Source: Stenotrophomonas indicatrix
Lineage (GTDB): Bacteria; Pseudomonadota; Gammaproteobacteria; Xanthomonadales; Xanthomonadaceae
Assembly (NCBI GenBank): GCA_041545745.1
Contig: CP168152.1
Location: 2,912,001 to 2,976,000, forward strand
Reading direction: 5' to 3'
DNA length: 64,000 nucleotides
The notes under the pieces are model-generated. The model saw only the letters and a program-made list of their open reading frames with translations. It searched no databases and was not told where the DNA came from. Each line of letters starts with the position of its first letter. Position 1 is the first letter of the stretch. This document shows, in pieces, positions 16,601 to 24,599 of the stretch. Both the position numbers and the translations under genes were made by a program.

Positions 16601-18653
16601 GCAGCAGGTACTTGCAGTAGCCGCGCAGCATGGCGACCTGGCGCCAGTGCAGACCGGCAGCCAGCACCAGGCGGTTGAAGGCATCGTTCTCGGCATCGCC
16701 GTGCCAGACGCGGGCAAAGGTCTCACCGAAGGCTTCGTCGACACTGGCCGCATCGATCGCACCGGCGGTCGACTCGACCTCGAAGTCCTGCACGTACACC
16801 GGTGCGTTGTCCACCGACAGGCGGTACGGACGCTCGGCGATCACGCGCAGGCCCATGTTTTCCATCATCGGCAGCGCGTCCGACAGCGGGATGTCATCCA
16901 GCTGGCGATACAGCTTCAGGCGCAAGCCATCACCGGATTCGCGCGGCACGGCCTGCAGGCTCAAACGCAGGTCATCCGGGCCGGTCAGCGCATCGAGCTG
17001 GCTGACATCGTTGGCGGCAACGGCGGTGCTGTTGTCTTCGATGTAACCGGCCGGCAGCGCCTTGCCGATACGCGCAGCAATGCGCAGGCCTTCGGCTTCG
17101 CCATGGCGGGTGACCAGCGCTTCGCGCAGATCGTCCTGCCAGTTGCGCAGCACCTGGGCCAGCTTCTGCTCCAGTTCGGCGGTATCGACGTCGAGCATTT
17201 CGCCCGGCTTCGGACGCACGATCAGGTGCACCTGGGCCAACGGCGATTCACCCAGCACCACCGAGCTGTCCACGTACTCGCCGTGCAGTGCTTCCTTGAG
17301 CATCGCTTCGATGCGCAGGCGCACGTCGGTGTTGAAACGCTCGCGCGGCAGGTAGACCAGCGCGGAAATGAAACGGCTGTACTTGTCGCGACGCAGGAAC
17401 AGGCGGCTGCGCACACGCTCCTGCAGGCCCAGCACGCCCATCGCGGTGCGGAACAGTTCGTCCTCGCTGGACTGGAACAGTTCTTCGCGCGGCAGGGTTT
17501 CCAGGATGTGGCGCAGGGCCTTGCCACTATGGCTGGAGCCGGCCAGGCCGGACTGCTTCATCACGTATTCGTAGCGCTGACGCACCAGCGGGATTTCCCA
17601 CGGGCGGCGGTTGTAGGCGCTGGAGGTGAACAGGCCGAGGAAGCGCTGTTCGCCGATGATCTTGCCCTTGGCGTCGAATTCCAGCACGCCGATGTAGTCC
17701 ATGTAACCGGCGCGATGCACGCGCGAACGGGCATTGGTCTTGGTCAGGATCAACGCGTCCTTCAGCCCGGACGTGGTGTTCAGGCCCTGGGCGGCCAACG
17801 TCTTGACCGGACGGGCGGCCGACTTGTCCTTGCCGCGCATCAGGCCCAGGCCGGTATCATTCAGCGGCGCCAGTACTTCTTCCTTGCCCTGCTTCTCGAC
17901 GCGGTACTCGCGGTAGCCGAAGAAGGTGAAGTGGTTGTCGGCGGCCCAGCGCAGGAATTCCTGTGCTTCCTTGCGCGAGGCAGCGTCGACCGGCAGCTGG
18001 CGGCTGCCGAGGTCATCGGCCAGCGCCAGCGCCTTGTCCTGCATCGGCTGCCAGTCGCGCACGATGGCGCGCACTTCATCCAGCGCCTTGTTGATGGCCT
18101 GCTCGATGCCTGCCATGGCTTCGGCCGGCTGGCGGTCGATCTCCAGCAGCATCACCGATTCCAGCTGGCCCTCGCCGACCTTGGTCAGCTTGCCGGCCTT
18201 GTCACGGGTGAAATGCAGCACCGGGTGGCCCAGCACATGCACGCCAACACCATGCTCGGCCAGCGACATGGTCACGGTGTCGACCAGGAACGGCATGTCG
18301 TCGTTGATGATCTGCAGCACGGTGTGCGGCGATTCCCAACCATTGGCCTTCGCGGTCGGATTGAACACGCGGACATTGGCCTTGCCGGCCTTGCGGGCAC
18401 GGGCGAATTCCAGTGTTTCGGCTGCGAGCGCGGCCCACTCCTCAGCGCTGTGGTGGGGGAACTCGTCCGCCTCCATGCGCTTGTAGAAATCGGCTGCGAA
18501 TGCCACTGCCTCGGCCTGAGCGGCCGCGGGGTAACGCTTGCGCAAGGCCGTGTACACCGGCTCCAGGGAGAAACCAGCGGTCACTGCGACCTCCGACTCA
18601 ACTGGTTTGCTTTTGTTTTTCACGGTCTTGGCTGCGGTTTTTTGCGGTTTCAT
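13677..18653 (-). CDS. NAD-specific glutamate dehydrogenase, large (GDH-180) type
   Basis: Oxidatively deaminates glutamate to 2-oxoglutarate with NAD. At 1658 aa it belongs to the giant bacterial class known from Pseudomonas and Streptomyces. The N-terminal half holds regulatory, ACT-like segments; the catalytic region in the second half includes RFGAVARGGLRWSDR, VPVGAKGGFFAKMPP and the Rossmann stretch VGVGDMSGDVFGNGM. Relatives are catabolic enzymes under allosteric control; regulation here is not visible. It is monocistronic, with a TACAAT box at 18690-18695. The opposite strand is also stop-free over most of its length, which looks like a codon-usage effect. Confidence 0.96.
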   Translation of the reverse strand: MKPQKTAAKTVKNKSKPVESEVAVTAGFSLEPVYTALRKRYPAAAQAEAVAFAADFYKRMEADEFPHHSAEEWAALAAETLEFARARKAGKANVRVFNPTAKANGWESPHTVLQIINDDMPFLVDTVTMSLAEHGVGVHVLGHPVLHFTRDKAGKLTKVGEGQLESVMLLEIDRQPAEAMAGIEQAINKALDEVRAIVRDWQPMQDKALALADDLGSRQLPVDAASRKEAQEFLRWAADNHFTFFGYREYRVEKQGKEEVLAPLNDTGLGLMRGKDKSAARPVKTLAAQGLNTTSGLKDALILTKTNARSRVHRAGYMDYIGVLEFDAKGKIIGEQRFLGLFTSSAYNRRPWEIPLVRQRYEYVMKQSGLAGSSHSGKALRHILETLPREELFQSSEDELFRTAMGVLGLQERVRSRLFLRRDKYSRFISALVYLPRERFNTDVRLRIEAMLKEALHGEYVDSSVVLGESPLAQVHLIVRPKPGEMLDVDTAELEQKLAQVLRNWQDDLREALVTRHGEAEGLRIAARIGKALPAGYIEDNSTAVAANDVSQLDALTGPDDLRLSLQAVPRESGDGLRLKLYRQLDDIPLSDALPMMENMGLRVIAERPYRLSVDNAPVYVQDFEVESTAGAIDAASVDEAFGETFARVWHGDAENDAFNRLVLAAGLHWRQVAMLRGYCKYLLQTGVPFSQAYVEGTFTRYPLLARLLVELFEARFDPATGHESKEDIAAGQAQLKAHLEVLAAGDEATLKVLKTVVDARKGDRDAQMQAAREALLKLMDRVSSLDEDRILRSFMGVIDATLRTSYYQTDANGQHGHVISFKFDSALVPDLPKPRPYREIFVYGPRVEGTHLRFGAVARGGLRWSDRREDFRTEVLGLVKAQMVKNTVIVPVGAKGGFFAKMPPVNGDRDAIFANGVACYKLFIQGLLDITDNIVNNKIVPPVDVVRHDMDDPYLVVAADKGTATFSDIANGLAIAHGFWMGDAFASGGSVGYDHKGMGITARGAWESVKRHFRALGRDSQTQDFTAVGVGDMSGDVFGNGMLLSRHIRLVAAFDHRHIFLDPNPDAATTFVERERLFTVPRSSWADYDAKLISKGGGVYPRSLKSIEITPQVREVLGLDESVKALSPNDLMSAILKAPVDLLWNGGIGTYVKAASEQHSDVGDRANNALRVNGGELRCKVVGEGGNLGMTQLGRIEAAQAGVLLNTDFIDNSAGVDTSDHEVNIKILLNDVVRAKKLTVEQRNKLLASMTDEVAALVLNDNYRQNQALSLMERMAVKRLGSKQHFIRTLEQQGLLDRQIEFLPSDAELSQRKARGQGLTRPELSVLLSYSKLVAFAQLLDSDIPEDPYLSKELQRYFPTPLQKKYADAMERHRLKREIIATAVTNQTINRMGATFLMRMQEDTGRSIAEVAKAYTISRETLDARALWAQIDALDGTLPESVQIDALEVIWKLQRSFVRWLLSRPGPMPGITEAVNRYQGPFNDIRVASGVLPDSQRPTYEALVAEWKEKGLPSALAQQLAELHFLEPAFDIIELARTRKLKPVDVSKIHFRLGDALQLPWLFEQIDALEVNGRWHAVARGVLRDELAAHHRSLAGQVLATKGSTAEAKVAAWIGRDDSSLRFTLAMLAELAEQKTLDYPTVSVAVQRLGQLAAHGA

Positions 18654-18689
18654 GGCAGAGCGGCGCGCTTGCTCAGTTGGGAAAATGAA

Positions 18690-18695
18690 ATTGTA
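18690..18695 (-). promoter_or_regulatory. -10 box for the glutamate dehydrogenase gene
   Basis: On the minus strand this reads TACAAT, a good -10 hexamer, about 37 bases before the start codon at 18653. No clear -35 was found at the usual spacing. Confidence 0.45.
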
Positions 18696-18883
18696 GCCCT
18701 ACCGCAAGAAAAGGCCTTGCTGCAGGACGGAATAACCAGATTCGGGTTTGCTGCGGTTTAGATGCCCTATTCAGTTCGCACCGGTATGGGCATCACCGTC
18801 GCGTGGCGTTGCCGACAGGATCGGCAAAATGTGTTACCGGAAGACACATGCGGCAACATCGGCGCGATTCCACAATCCTGAAC

Positions 18884-18904
18884 TGGACGGTATAGTCCAC
18901 CGCG
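18884..18904 (+). promoter_or_regulatory. Operator and -10 box of the TetR/RND operon
   Basis: TGGAC (18884-18888) and GTCCA (18895-18899) form an inverted repeat with six bases between. It overlaps TATAGT (18891-18896), a -10-like hexamer whose start point would be at or next to the GTG at 18904. A repressor bound here would block transcription. No Shine-Dalgarno motif precedes the GTG. Confidence 0.5.
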
Positions 18905-19560
18905 TGAATCCGGCCTACCTTCCTGTCGCCCTCGACGCGCGTGATGAGCGCGTGTTCGATGCCGTGCGCGAACTGCTGGCCCAACAGGGCATGCAGATGA
19001 GCATGGATGCGGTTGCCCAGCATGCAGGTTGCTCGAAGCAGACCCTGTACTCGCGCTACGGCAACAAGCAGGCCCTGCTGCGGCGGGTGATGCAGCGCCA
19101 CGTCGGTCACGCCACCGGGGCCATGCTGCGTGCACTCCGCGGTGACGACCTGCGTGGCAGCCTGCTGCAGTTCGCCACCGACTTCCTGGAGCACTTCAAC
19201 CAGCCCCACGTCGGCCAGGCCTGTCGCCTGATCGCCGCCGACGCAGCACAGTTTCCCGAAGAGGCGCGTACGCTGTACCGGCATGGCGCCGGCGCGTTGA
19301 CACTTCATCTTGCTGAATGGATTGAAACCGTTTGCAGTCGTGGTCTGCTGCGGCATGACGACCCGCACTTCATGGCCGAACTGCTGCTGAGCATGATCGC
19401 CGGTCAGGATTTCGACAAACAGCGCTTCCATACCCCCCATCGTGATGACGCAGCGTTGCGTCGACGCTGGGCAGAGTTCTCCGTCGATGGCTTCCTGCGC
19501 GCGTTCGCGCCGCAGCCCTCGCCGGCCCCGCCTTCAAACCAACCCCGGAGTTCCTCCTGA
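18904..19560 (+). CDS. TetR family repressor of the adjoining RND pump
   Basis: DNA-binding repressor, 218 aa from the GTG at 18904. The N-terminal helix-turn-helix is MSMDAVAQHAGCSKQTLYSRYGNK, given here only as its position, about residues 32-55; the C-terminal ligand domain has the TetR-type AcrR-like helices. The frame is open back to 18748, but that extension shows no family similarity. The GTG lacks a ribosome-binding site and sits just after a -10 box, so the message may be leaderless. It is first in the operon, overlapping the next gene by one base, which fits autoregulation together with the pump. Confidence 0.88.
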   Translation: MNPAYLPVALDARDERVFDAVRELLAQQGMQMSMDAVAQHAGCSKQTLYSRYGNKQALLRRVMQRHVGHATGAMLRALRGDDLRGSLLQFATDFLEHFNQPHVGQACRLIAADAAQFPEEARTLYRHGAGALTLHLAEWIETVCSRGLLRHDDPHFMAELLLSMIAGQDFDKQRFHTPHRDDAALRRRWAEFSVDGFLRAFAPQPSPAPPSNQPRSSS

Positions 19561-20825
19561 TGACCGCCCCACTCCGCACCCTTGCCTTGACGTGCGCCGT
19601 TGCTGTCGCCGTAGCTGCCTGCAAGAAGCCGGAACAGCCGACGCCTCCACCGCCGGAGGTGGGCGTGATCGACGCCAAGCCGCAGACCCTGCCGCTGCAG
19701 CGCGAGCTGGTCGGTCGCCTGTCGCCGTTCCGCAGCGCCGATGTGCGCGCCCGCGTCCCCGGCGTGCTGCTCAAGCGCGTCTATCAGGAAGGCAGCGAGG
19801 TCAAGCAGGGCCAGACCCTGTTCCTGATCGATCCGGCACCGTTGCGCGCCTCGCTCAGCGCCTCCGAAGCCCAGCTGGCTTCGGCACGCGCGACCTACGC
19901 CAATGCCAAGGTCGCCGCTGACCGCGCCCGTTCGCTGGCACCACAGAAGTTCGTGTCCAAGGCCGACCTGGACAACGCCGAGTCGGCCGAGCGCACCGCG
20001 CTGGCCGCGGTCAAGCAGGCCGAAGCCTCGGTGACCAGCAGCCGCATCAGCCTGGGCTATACCGACGTCACCGCCCCGATCAGTGGCGTGGCCAACAAGC
20101 AGCAGGTGACCGAGGGCGCGCTGGTCGGCCAGGGCGATGTAACCCTGCTGACCACCGTGGACCAGCTCGATCCGCTGTACGTGAACTTCTCGCTCAGCGT
20201 GGATGAATTGACCCAGCTGCGTGCGCAGCAGGCCAAGGGCACGCTGGCCCTGTCCGGCGACGGCAAGGCCACGGTCAACGTCAAGCTGGCCGACGGCAGC
20301 ACCTACAGCGAGCCAGGCACGCTGGACTTCTCCTCGACCACGGTCGACCCGGCCACTGGCGCAGTGTCGCTGCGTGCGGTGCTGCCGAACCCGCAGAAGA
20401 TCCTGCTGCCGGGCGCCTTCGTCAGCTTCCAGGCCAACCTGGGCGAGCGCAACAACGCCTACCTGGTGCCACAGCAGGCGCTGCTGCGTGACACCACCGG
20501 CGGCTATGTGATGGTGGTCGGCGCCGACGGCAAGGTCGTCCGCAAGAACGTCAAGACCGACGGCGCGCAGAACGGCAACTGGCTGGTCAGCGAGGGCCTG
20601 GCCGCTGGTGACAAGGTGGTCGTCGCCGGCGTGCAGAAGGTCAAGGAAGGCACGCCGGCCACGGCCAAGCCGTGGACCCCGGGCCAGGACGCCAACGGCA
20701 AGCCTGCCGCTGGCGCTGCTGCTCCGGGCGCGCCTGCCGCAGCTCCGGCCGACGCCAAGGCACCGGCCAAGGCTGACCAGGCCGACAAGGCCGAGCCGGC
20801 CGCCACCGATTCGAACAAGCAGTAA
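19560..20825 (+). CDS. RND efflux periplasmic adaptor (membrane fusion protein)
   Basis: Links the inner-membrane pump to an outer-membrane channel. The 421-aa protein begins with a lipoprotein signal; the lipobox VAAC puts the acylated cysteine at residue 21. The lipoyl/hairpin region (VGRLSPFRSADVRARVPG onward), the long coiled hairpin at about 95-150, and the beta-barrel with GYTDVTAPISG are typical of AcrA/MexA. Residues 370-421 form an unusual Ala/Pro/Lys-rich tail. It is translationally coupled to tetR. In S. maltophilia this arrangement resembles the SmeGH system, but I cannot prove that name. Confidence 0.93.
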   Translation: MTAPLRTLALTCAVAVAVAACKKPEQPTPPPPEVGVIDAKPQTLPLQRELVGRLSPFRSADVRARVPGVLLKRVYQEGSEVKQGQTLFLIDPAPLRASLSASEAQLASARATYANAKVAADRARSLAPQKFVSKADLDNAESAERTALAAVKQAEASVTSSRISLGYTDVTAPISGVANKQQVTEGALVGQGDVTLLTTVDQLDPLYVNFSLSVDELTQLRAQQAKGTLALSGDGKATVNVKLADGSTYSEPGTLDFSSTTVDPATGAVSLRAVLPNPQKILLPGAFVSFQANLGERNNAYLVPQQALLRDTTGGYVMVVGADGKVVRKNVKTDGAQNGNWLVSEGLAAGDKVVVAGVQKVKEGTPATAKPWTPGQDANGKPAAGAAAPGAPAAAPADAKAPAKADQADKAEPAATDSNKQ

Positions 20826-20839
20826 CGGGACCTTCCGTC

Positions 20840-23800
20840 ATGCCTAAATTTTTCATCGAACATCCAGTCTTCGCCTGGGTGGTGGCGATCCTGATCTCGC
20901 TCAGCGGCGTGATCGCGATCCTCAACCTCGGCGTAGAGTCCTACCCCAACATCGCCCCGCCGCAGGTGACCGTCTCGGCCACCTACCCGGGCGCGAGCGC
21001 GGATACCACGGAGAAGTCGGTCACCCAGGTGATCGAGCAGCAGCTGACCGGTATCGATCACCTGCTGTACTTCAGCTCCTCGTCCGCGTCCAACGGCCGC
21101 GCCTCGATCACCCTGACCTTCGAGACCGGTACCGATCCGGACATCGCCCAGGTGCAGGTGCAGAACAAGGTCTCGCTGGCCACGCCGCGACTGCCTTCGG
21201 AAGTCACCCAGCAGGGCGTGGTGGTGGCCAAGGCCAACGCCGGCTTCCTGATGGTGGTGGCGCTGCAATCCGATACGCCGACCATCAACCGTGACGCGCT
21301 GAACGACATCGTCGGCTCGCGCGTGCTCGACCAGGTCTCGCGCATCCCCGGCGTCGGCAGCACCCAGCAGTTCGGTTCCGAGTACGCCATGAACATCTGG
21401 CTCAACCCGGAAAAGATGCAGGGCTACGGCCTGTCGGCCAGCCAGGTGCTGGCGGCGGTACGCGCGCAGAACGTGCAGTTCGCTGCAGGTGCGCTGGGCT
21501 CCGACCCGTCGCCGGAAGGCCAGCACTTCACCGCCACGGTGTCGGCCGAAGGTCGCTTCAGCTCGCCGCAGGAGTTCGAGAACATCATCCTGCGGGCCAA
21601 TGCTGATGGCTCGCGCGTGCTGTTGAAGGATATTGCCCGCGTCGCCTTCGGTGCCAACAACTACGGCTTCGATACCCAGTACAACGGCAAGCCCACCGGC
21701 GCCTTCGCGATCCAGCTGCTGCCAGGCGCCAACGCCCTGAACGTGGCCGAGGCCGTGCGCGGCAAGATGGACGAGCTGCAGCCCAGCTTCCCGTCCGGCG
21801 TCACCTGGTTCTCGCCGTACGACAGCACCACCTTCGTCAAGATCTCGATCCAGGAAGTGGTCAAGACCCTGTTCGAAGCCGTGTTGCTGGTGTTCCTGGT
21901 GATGCTGATCTTCCTGCAGAACTTCCGCGCTACCCTGATCCCGACCCTGGTCATTCCGGTGGCCCTGCTGGGTACGTTCCTGGGCATGTGGATGATCGGC
22001 TTCACGATCAACCAGCTGACCCTGTTTGCGATGGTGCTGGCGATCGGCATCGTGGTCGATGACGCGATCGTGGTGATCGAGAACGTCGAACGCATCATGA
22101 CCGAGGAAGGCCTTGCGCCGAAGCCGGCCACGCAGAAGGCGATGACCCAGATCACCGGCGCGGTGGTGGCCATCACGGTCGTGCTGGCGGCGGTGTTCAT
22201 CCCCTCCGCCCTGCAGGGCGGTGCGGCCGGTGAAATCTACAAGCAGTTCGCCCTGACCATCGCCATCTCGATGGCGTTCTCGGCATTCCTGGCACTGGGC
22301 TTCACCCCGGCGCTGTGCGCGACGTTCCTCAAGCCGACGCACAACGACAACCCGAACATCGTCTACCGCACCTTCAACAAGTACTACGACAAGATCAGCC
22401 ACACCTATGTGGGCCACATCACCTCGGCGGTGCGCCATGCACCACGCTGGATGATCCTGTTCGTGGTGCTGACCGCGCTGTGCGGTTTCCTGTTCACCCG
22501 CATGCCGGGCAGCTTCCTGCCTGAAGAAGACCAGGGCTATGCACTGGCGATCGTGCAGTTGCCGCCGGGCTCGACCAAGAGCCAGACCAACGAAGCGTTC
22601 GCACAGATGCGCGGCATTCTGGAGAAGCAGGATGGCTATGAAGGCATGCTGCAGGTGGCCGGTTTCAGCTTCGTCGGCTCCGGCGAGAACGTGGGCATGG
22701 GCTTCATCCGCCTGAAGCCGTGGGAAGAGCGCAAGTTCACTGCTCCGGAATTCATCCAGAACATGAACGGCGCGTTCTACGGCATCAAGGAAGCGCAGAT
22801 CTTCGTGGTCAATCTTCCGACCGTGCAGGGCCTTGGGCAGTTCGGCGGCTTCGACATGTGGCTGCAGGACCGTAGTGGTGCCGGTTACGAGCAGCTGACC
22901 CAGGCCCGCAACATCCTGCTCGGCCAGGCCGCGCAGAAGCCGGACCACCTGGTCGGCGTGCGCCCGAACGGCCTGGAAAACGCCCCGCAGCTGCAGCTGC
23001 ACGTGGACCGCGTGCAGGCGCAGTCGATGGGCATGTCGGTGTCGGACGTGTACAGCACCATCCAGCTGATGCTGGCCCCGGTGTACGTCAACGACTTCTT
23101 CTACGAAGGCCGCATCAAGCGCGTGACCATGCAGGCCGATGGTCCGTACCGCACCGGCCAGGAATCGCTGAAGAGCTTCTACAGCCCGTCCAGCCTGACC
23201 ACCAATGCCGATGGCACCAACGCGATGATCCCGTTGAGCACGGTGGTCAAGTCCGAATGGGTCTCGGCACCGCCGTCGCTGAGCCGCTACAACGGCTACT
23301 CGGCGATCAACATCGTCGGTTCGCAGGCACCGGGCACCAGCTCGGGTGAAGCGATGCAGACGATGGAAGGCATCGTCAACGACGACCTGCCGGCGGGCTT
23401 CGGCTACGACTGGTCCGGCCTGTCCTACCAGGAAATCCTGGCCGGCAACGCCGCGACGCTGCTGCTGGTACTGTCCATCGTGGTCGTGTTCCTGTGCCTG
23501 GCCGCGCTGTATGAAAGCTGGTCGATCCCGGTGGCGGTGCTGCTGGTGGTACCGCTGGGCGTGCTGGGCGCACTCGCCCTGTCGATGATGCGTGGCCTGC
23601 CGAACGATCTGTTCTTCAAGATCGGCCTGATCACGGTGATCGGCCTGGCCGCGAAGAACGCGATCCTGATCGTGGAGTTCGCGGTGGAGCAGCGTGCGGC
23701 GGGCAAGACCCTGCGCGATGCCACCATCGAAGCGGCGCGCCTGCGGTTCCGCCCGATCCTGATGACGTCCTTCGCGTTCATCATGGGTGTCATTCCGATG

Positions 23801-24013
23801 GCGATCTCCACCGGTGCCGGCGCCAACTCGCGTCACGCCATCGGTACCGGCGTGATCGGCGGCATGCTGTTCGCCACCCTGCTCGGCCTGTTGATGATTC
23901 CGGTGTTCTTCGTGGTCGTGCGGCGCATGCTGGGCGACAAGCTGGATGAACCGTCGAAGGAATTCCTCGGCCGCCAGCGTGATGCGGAATCCGCCCACCG
24001 CCCGGATCGTTGA
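20840..24013 (+). CDS. RND multidrug efflux transporter, HAE1 family
   Basis: Proton-driven inner-membrane pump of the AcrB/MexB class, 1057 aa, with 12 predicted membrane helices and two large periplasmic loops. The proton-relay Asp pair is in GIVVDDAIVVIENVERI (TM4) and the matching Lys is in GLAAKNAILIVEFAVEQ (TM10). It opens MPKFFIEHPVFAWVV as the family does. It follows the adaptor by 14 bases and ends at a strong terminator, so no outer-membrane factor is encoded here; a TolC-like protein from elsewhere must be used. The substrate range cannot be read from sequence. Confidence 0.95.
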   Translation: MPKFFIEHPVFAWVVAILISLSGVIAILNLGVESYPNIAPPQVTVSATYPGASADTTEKSVTQVIEQQLTGIDHLLYFSSSSASNGRASITLTFETGTDPDIAQVQVQNKVSLATPRLPSEVTQQGVVVAKANAGFLMVVALQSDTPTINRDALNDIVGSRVLDQVSRIPGVGSTQQFGSEYAMNIWLNPEKMQGYGLSASQVLAAVRAQNVQFAAGALGSDPSPEGQHFTATVSAEGRFSSPQEFENIILRANADGSRVLLKDIARVAFGANNYGFDTQYNGKPTGAFAIQLLPGANALNVAEAVRGKMDELQPSFPSGVTWFSPYDSTTFVKISIQEVVKTLFEAVLLVFLVMLIFLQNFRATLIPTLVIPVALLGTFLGMWMIGFTINQLTLFAMVLAIGIVVDDAIVVIENVERIMTEEGLAPKPATQKAMTQITGAVVAITVVLAAVFIPSALQGGAAGEIYKQFALTIAISMAFSAFLALGFTPALCATFLKPTHNDNPNIVYRTFNKYYDKISHTYVGHITSAVRHAPRWMILFVVLTALCGFLFTRMPGSFLPEEDQGYALAIVQLPPGSTKSQTNEAFAQMRGILEKQDGYEGMLQVAGFSFVGSGENVGMGFIRLKPWEERKFTAPEFIQNMNGAFYGIKEAQIFVVNLPTVQGLGQFGGFDMWLQDRSGAGYEQLTQARNILLGQAAQKPDHLVGVRPNGLENAPQLQLHVDRVQAQSMGMSVSDVYSTIQLMLAPVYVNDFFYEGRIKRVTMQADGPYRTGQESLKSFYSPSSLTTNADGTNAMIPLSTVVKSEWVSAPPSLSRYNGYSAINIVGSQAPGTSSGEAMQTMEGIVNDDLPAGFGYDWSGLSYQEILAGNAATLLLVLSIVVVFLCLAALYESWSIPVAVLLVVPLGVLGALALSMMRGLPNDLFFKIGLITVIGLAAKNAILIVEFAVEQRAAGKTLRDATIEAARLRFRPILMTSFAFIMGVIPMAISTGAGANSRHAIGTGVIGGMLFATLLGLLMIPVFFVVVRRMLGDKLDEPSKEFLGRQRDAESAHRPDR

Positions 24014-24035
24014 TCCGACGGTGAGTTGAAACGAG

Positions 24036-24066
24036 AAAGGCCCCGGAGCGATCCGGGGCCTTTTTC
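24036..24066 (+). terminator. Rho-independent terminator of the RND operon
   Basis: A 12-bp stem AAAGGCCCCGGA/TCCGGGGCCTTT with a GCGA loop, followed by a run of T (24061-24065). It lies 22 bases after the transporter stop. Confidence 0.92.
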
Positions 24067-24085
24067 TTTGCTGCTTTTGAATCCA

Positions 24086-24150
24086 TGCCAACCAAGGTTG
24101 GCATCTACCAAAGCAGCGGCATGCCCGGTAGCCGCCAACCTTGGTTGGCG
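24086..24150. repeat. SMAG repeat dimer
   Basis: Inverted pair: 24086-24109 (ending CTACC) and 24128-24150 (starting GTAG), each with a GCCAACC/GGTTGGC stem. It lies between the RND terminator and the convergent small membrane protein gene. Confidence 0.85.
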
Positions 24151-24167
24151 CTTGCCAAGGCGACGTA

Positions 24168-24455
24168 TCAGCGCAGCAAGGCGGTCACCACGCACACTGC
24201 AACGAGAATCAGCGCAGCCCACTGCATCGGCACGAAGAAGAAATGATGGGGTGCGGCCTCACCCTTCTGCCGGGGCACACGGTTCAGCCACAGGCCCAGC
24301 AGCACGTTCACCGCCGCGCCGATGCCACCGCCCAGCAGCACTTGCTGCAGCGGAATGTTGCCCTTGGGGCCGTCGTTCGGGAAGAAGTACGCCAGCAAGA
24401 GGATGCCTGCGATCGGCGTCACCAGCGTCATGAAGCCCCAGCCGCGGTAGATCAT
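24168..24455 (-). CDS. Small membrane protein, three predicted helices, function unknown
   Basis: A 95-residue protein with hydrophobic segments at about 8-25 (TLVTPIAGILLLAYF), 37-58 (QVLLGGGIGAAVNVLLGLWL) and 74-94 (MQWAALILVAVCVVTALL). The motif FFPNDGPKGN between the first two is conserved-looking. I do not recognise a named family. It is monocistronic, 145 bases downstream of the acyl-CoA dehydrogenase on the same strand. Confidence 0.75.
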   Translation of the reverse strand: MIYRGWGFMTLVTPIAGILLLAYFFPNDGPKGNIPLQQVLLGGGIGAAVNVLLGLWLNRVPRQKGEAAPHHFFFVPMQWAALILVAVCVVTALLR

Positions 24456-24562
24456 GTGGTATCTCCAGAAAAACGAACCGCATTAGAGCAGCATGGATGT
24501 CCGGGGGCCAGGGTCGGGCACGCCATCTGGACGTAACGCCATCCATGCATGGCTTGGATTAC

Positions 24563-24591
24563 TGCCGCGCCGCCATTGCAGCGGCGCGGCA
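24563..24591. terminator. GC-rich stem after the acyl-CoA dehydrogenase gene
   Basis: A perfect 11-bp stem TGCCGCGCCGC/GCGGCGCGGCA with a 7-base loop, 9 bases beyond the dehydrogenase stop. There is no T run, so it may act as a weak terminator or an RNA-end stabiliser. Confidence 0.5.
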
Positions 24592-24599
24592 CAGGAATA

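Noticed and set aside
13923..18761. A 1612-codon open frame on the plus strand
   Set aside because: It is antisense to the glutamate dehydrogenase gene, whose domains and catalytic motifs are complete. The translated antisense sequence is low-complexity-looking (rich in Arg, Gln, His, Val) with no recognisable domain, as expected from codon bias.
20504..24091. A 1195-codon open frame on the minus strand
   Set aside because: It is opposite the RND transporter, which is a full-length, recognisable protein. The antisense frame is a codon-bias artefact.
24563..24591. Classical rho-independent terminator
   Set aside because: The stem is perfect but no T run follows on the minus strand, so only a weak terminator or stabiliser is proposed.
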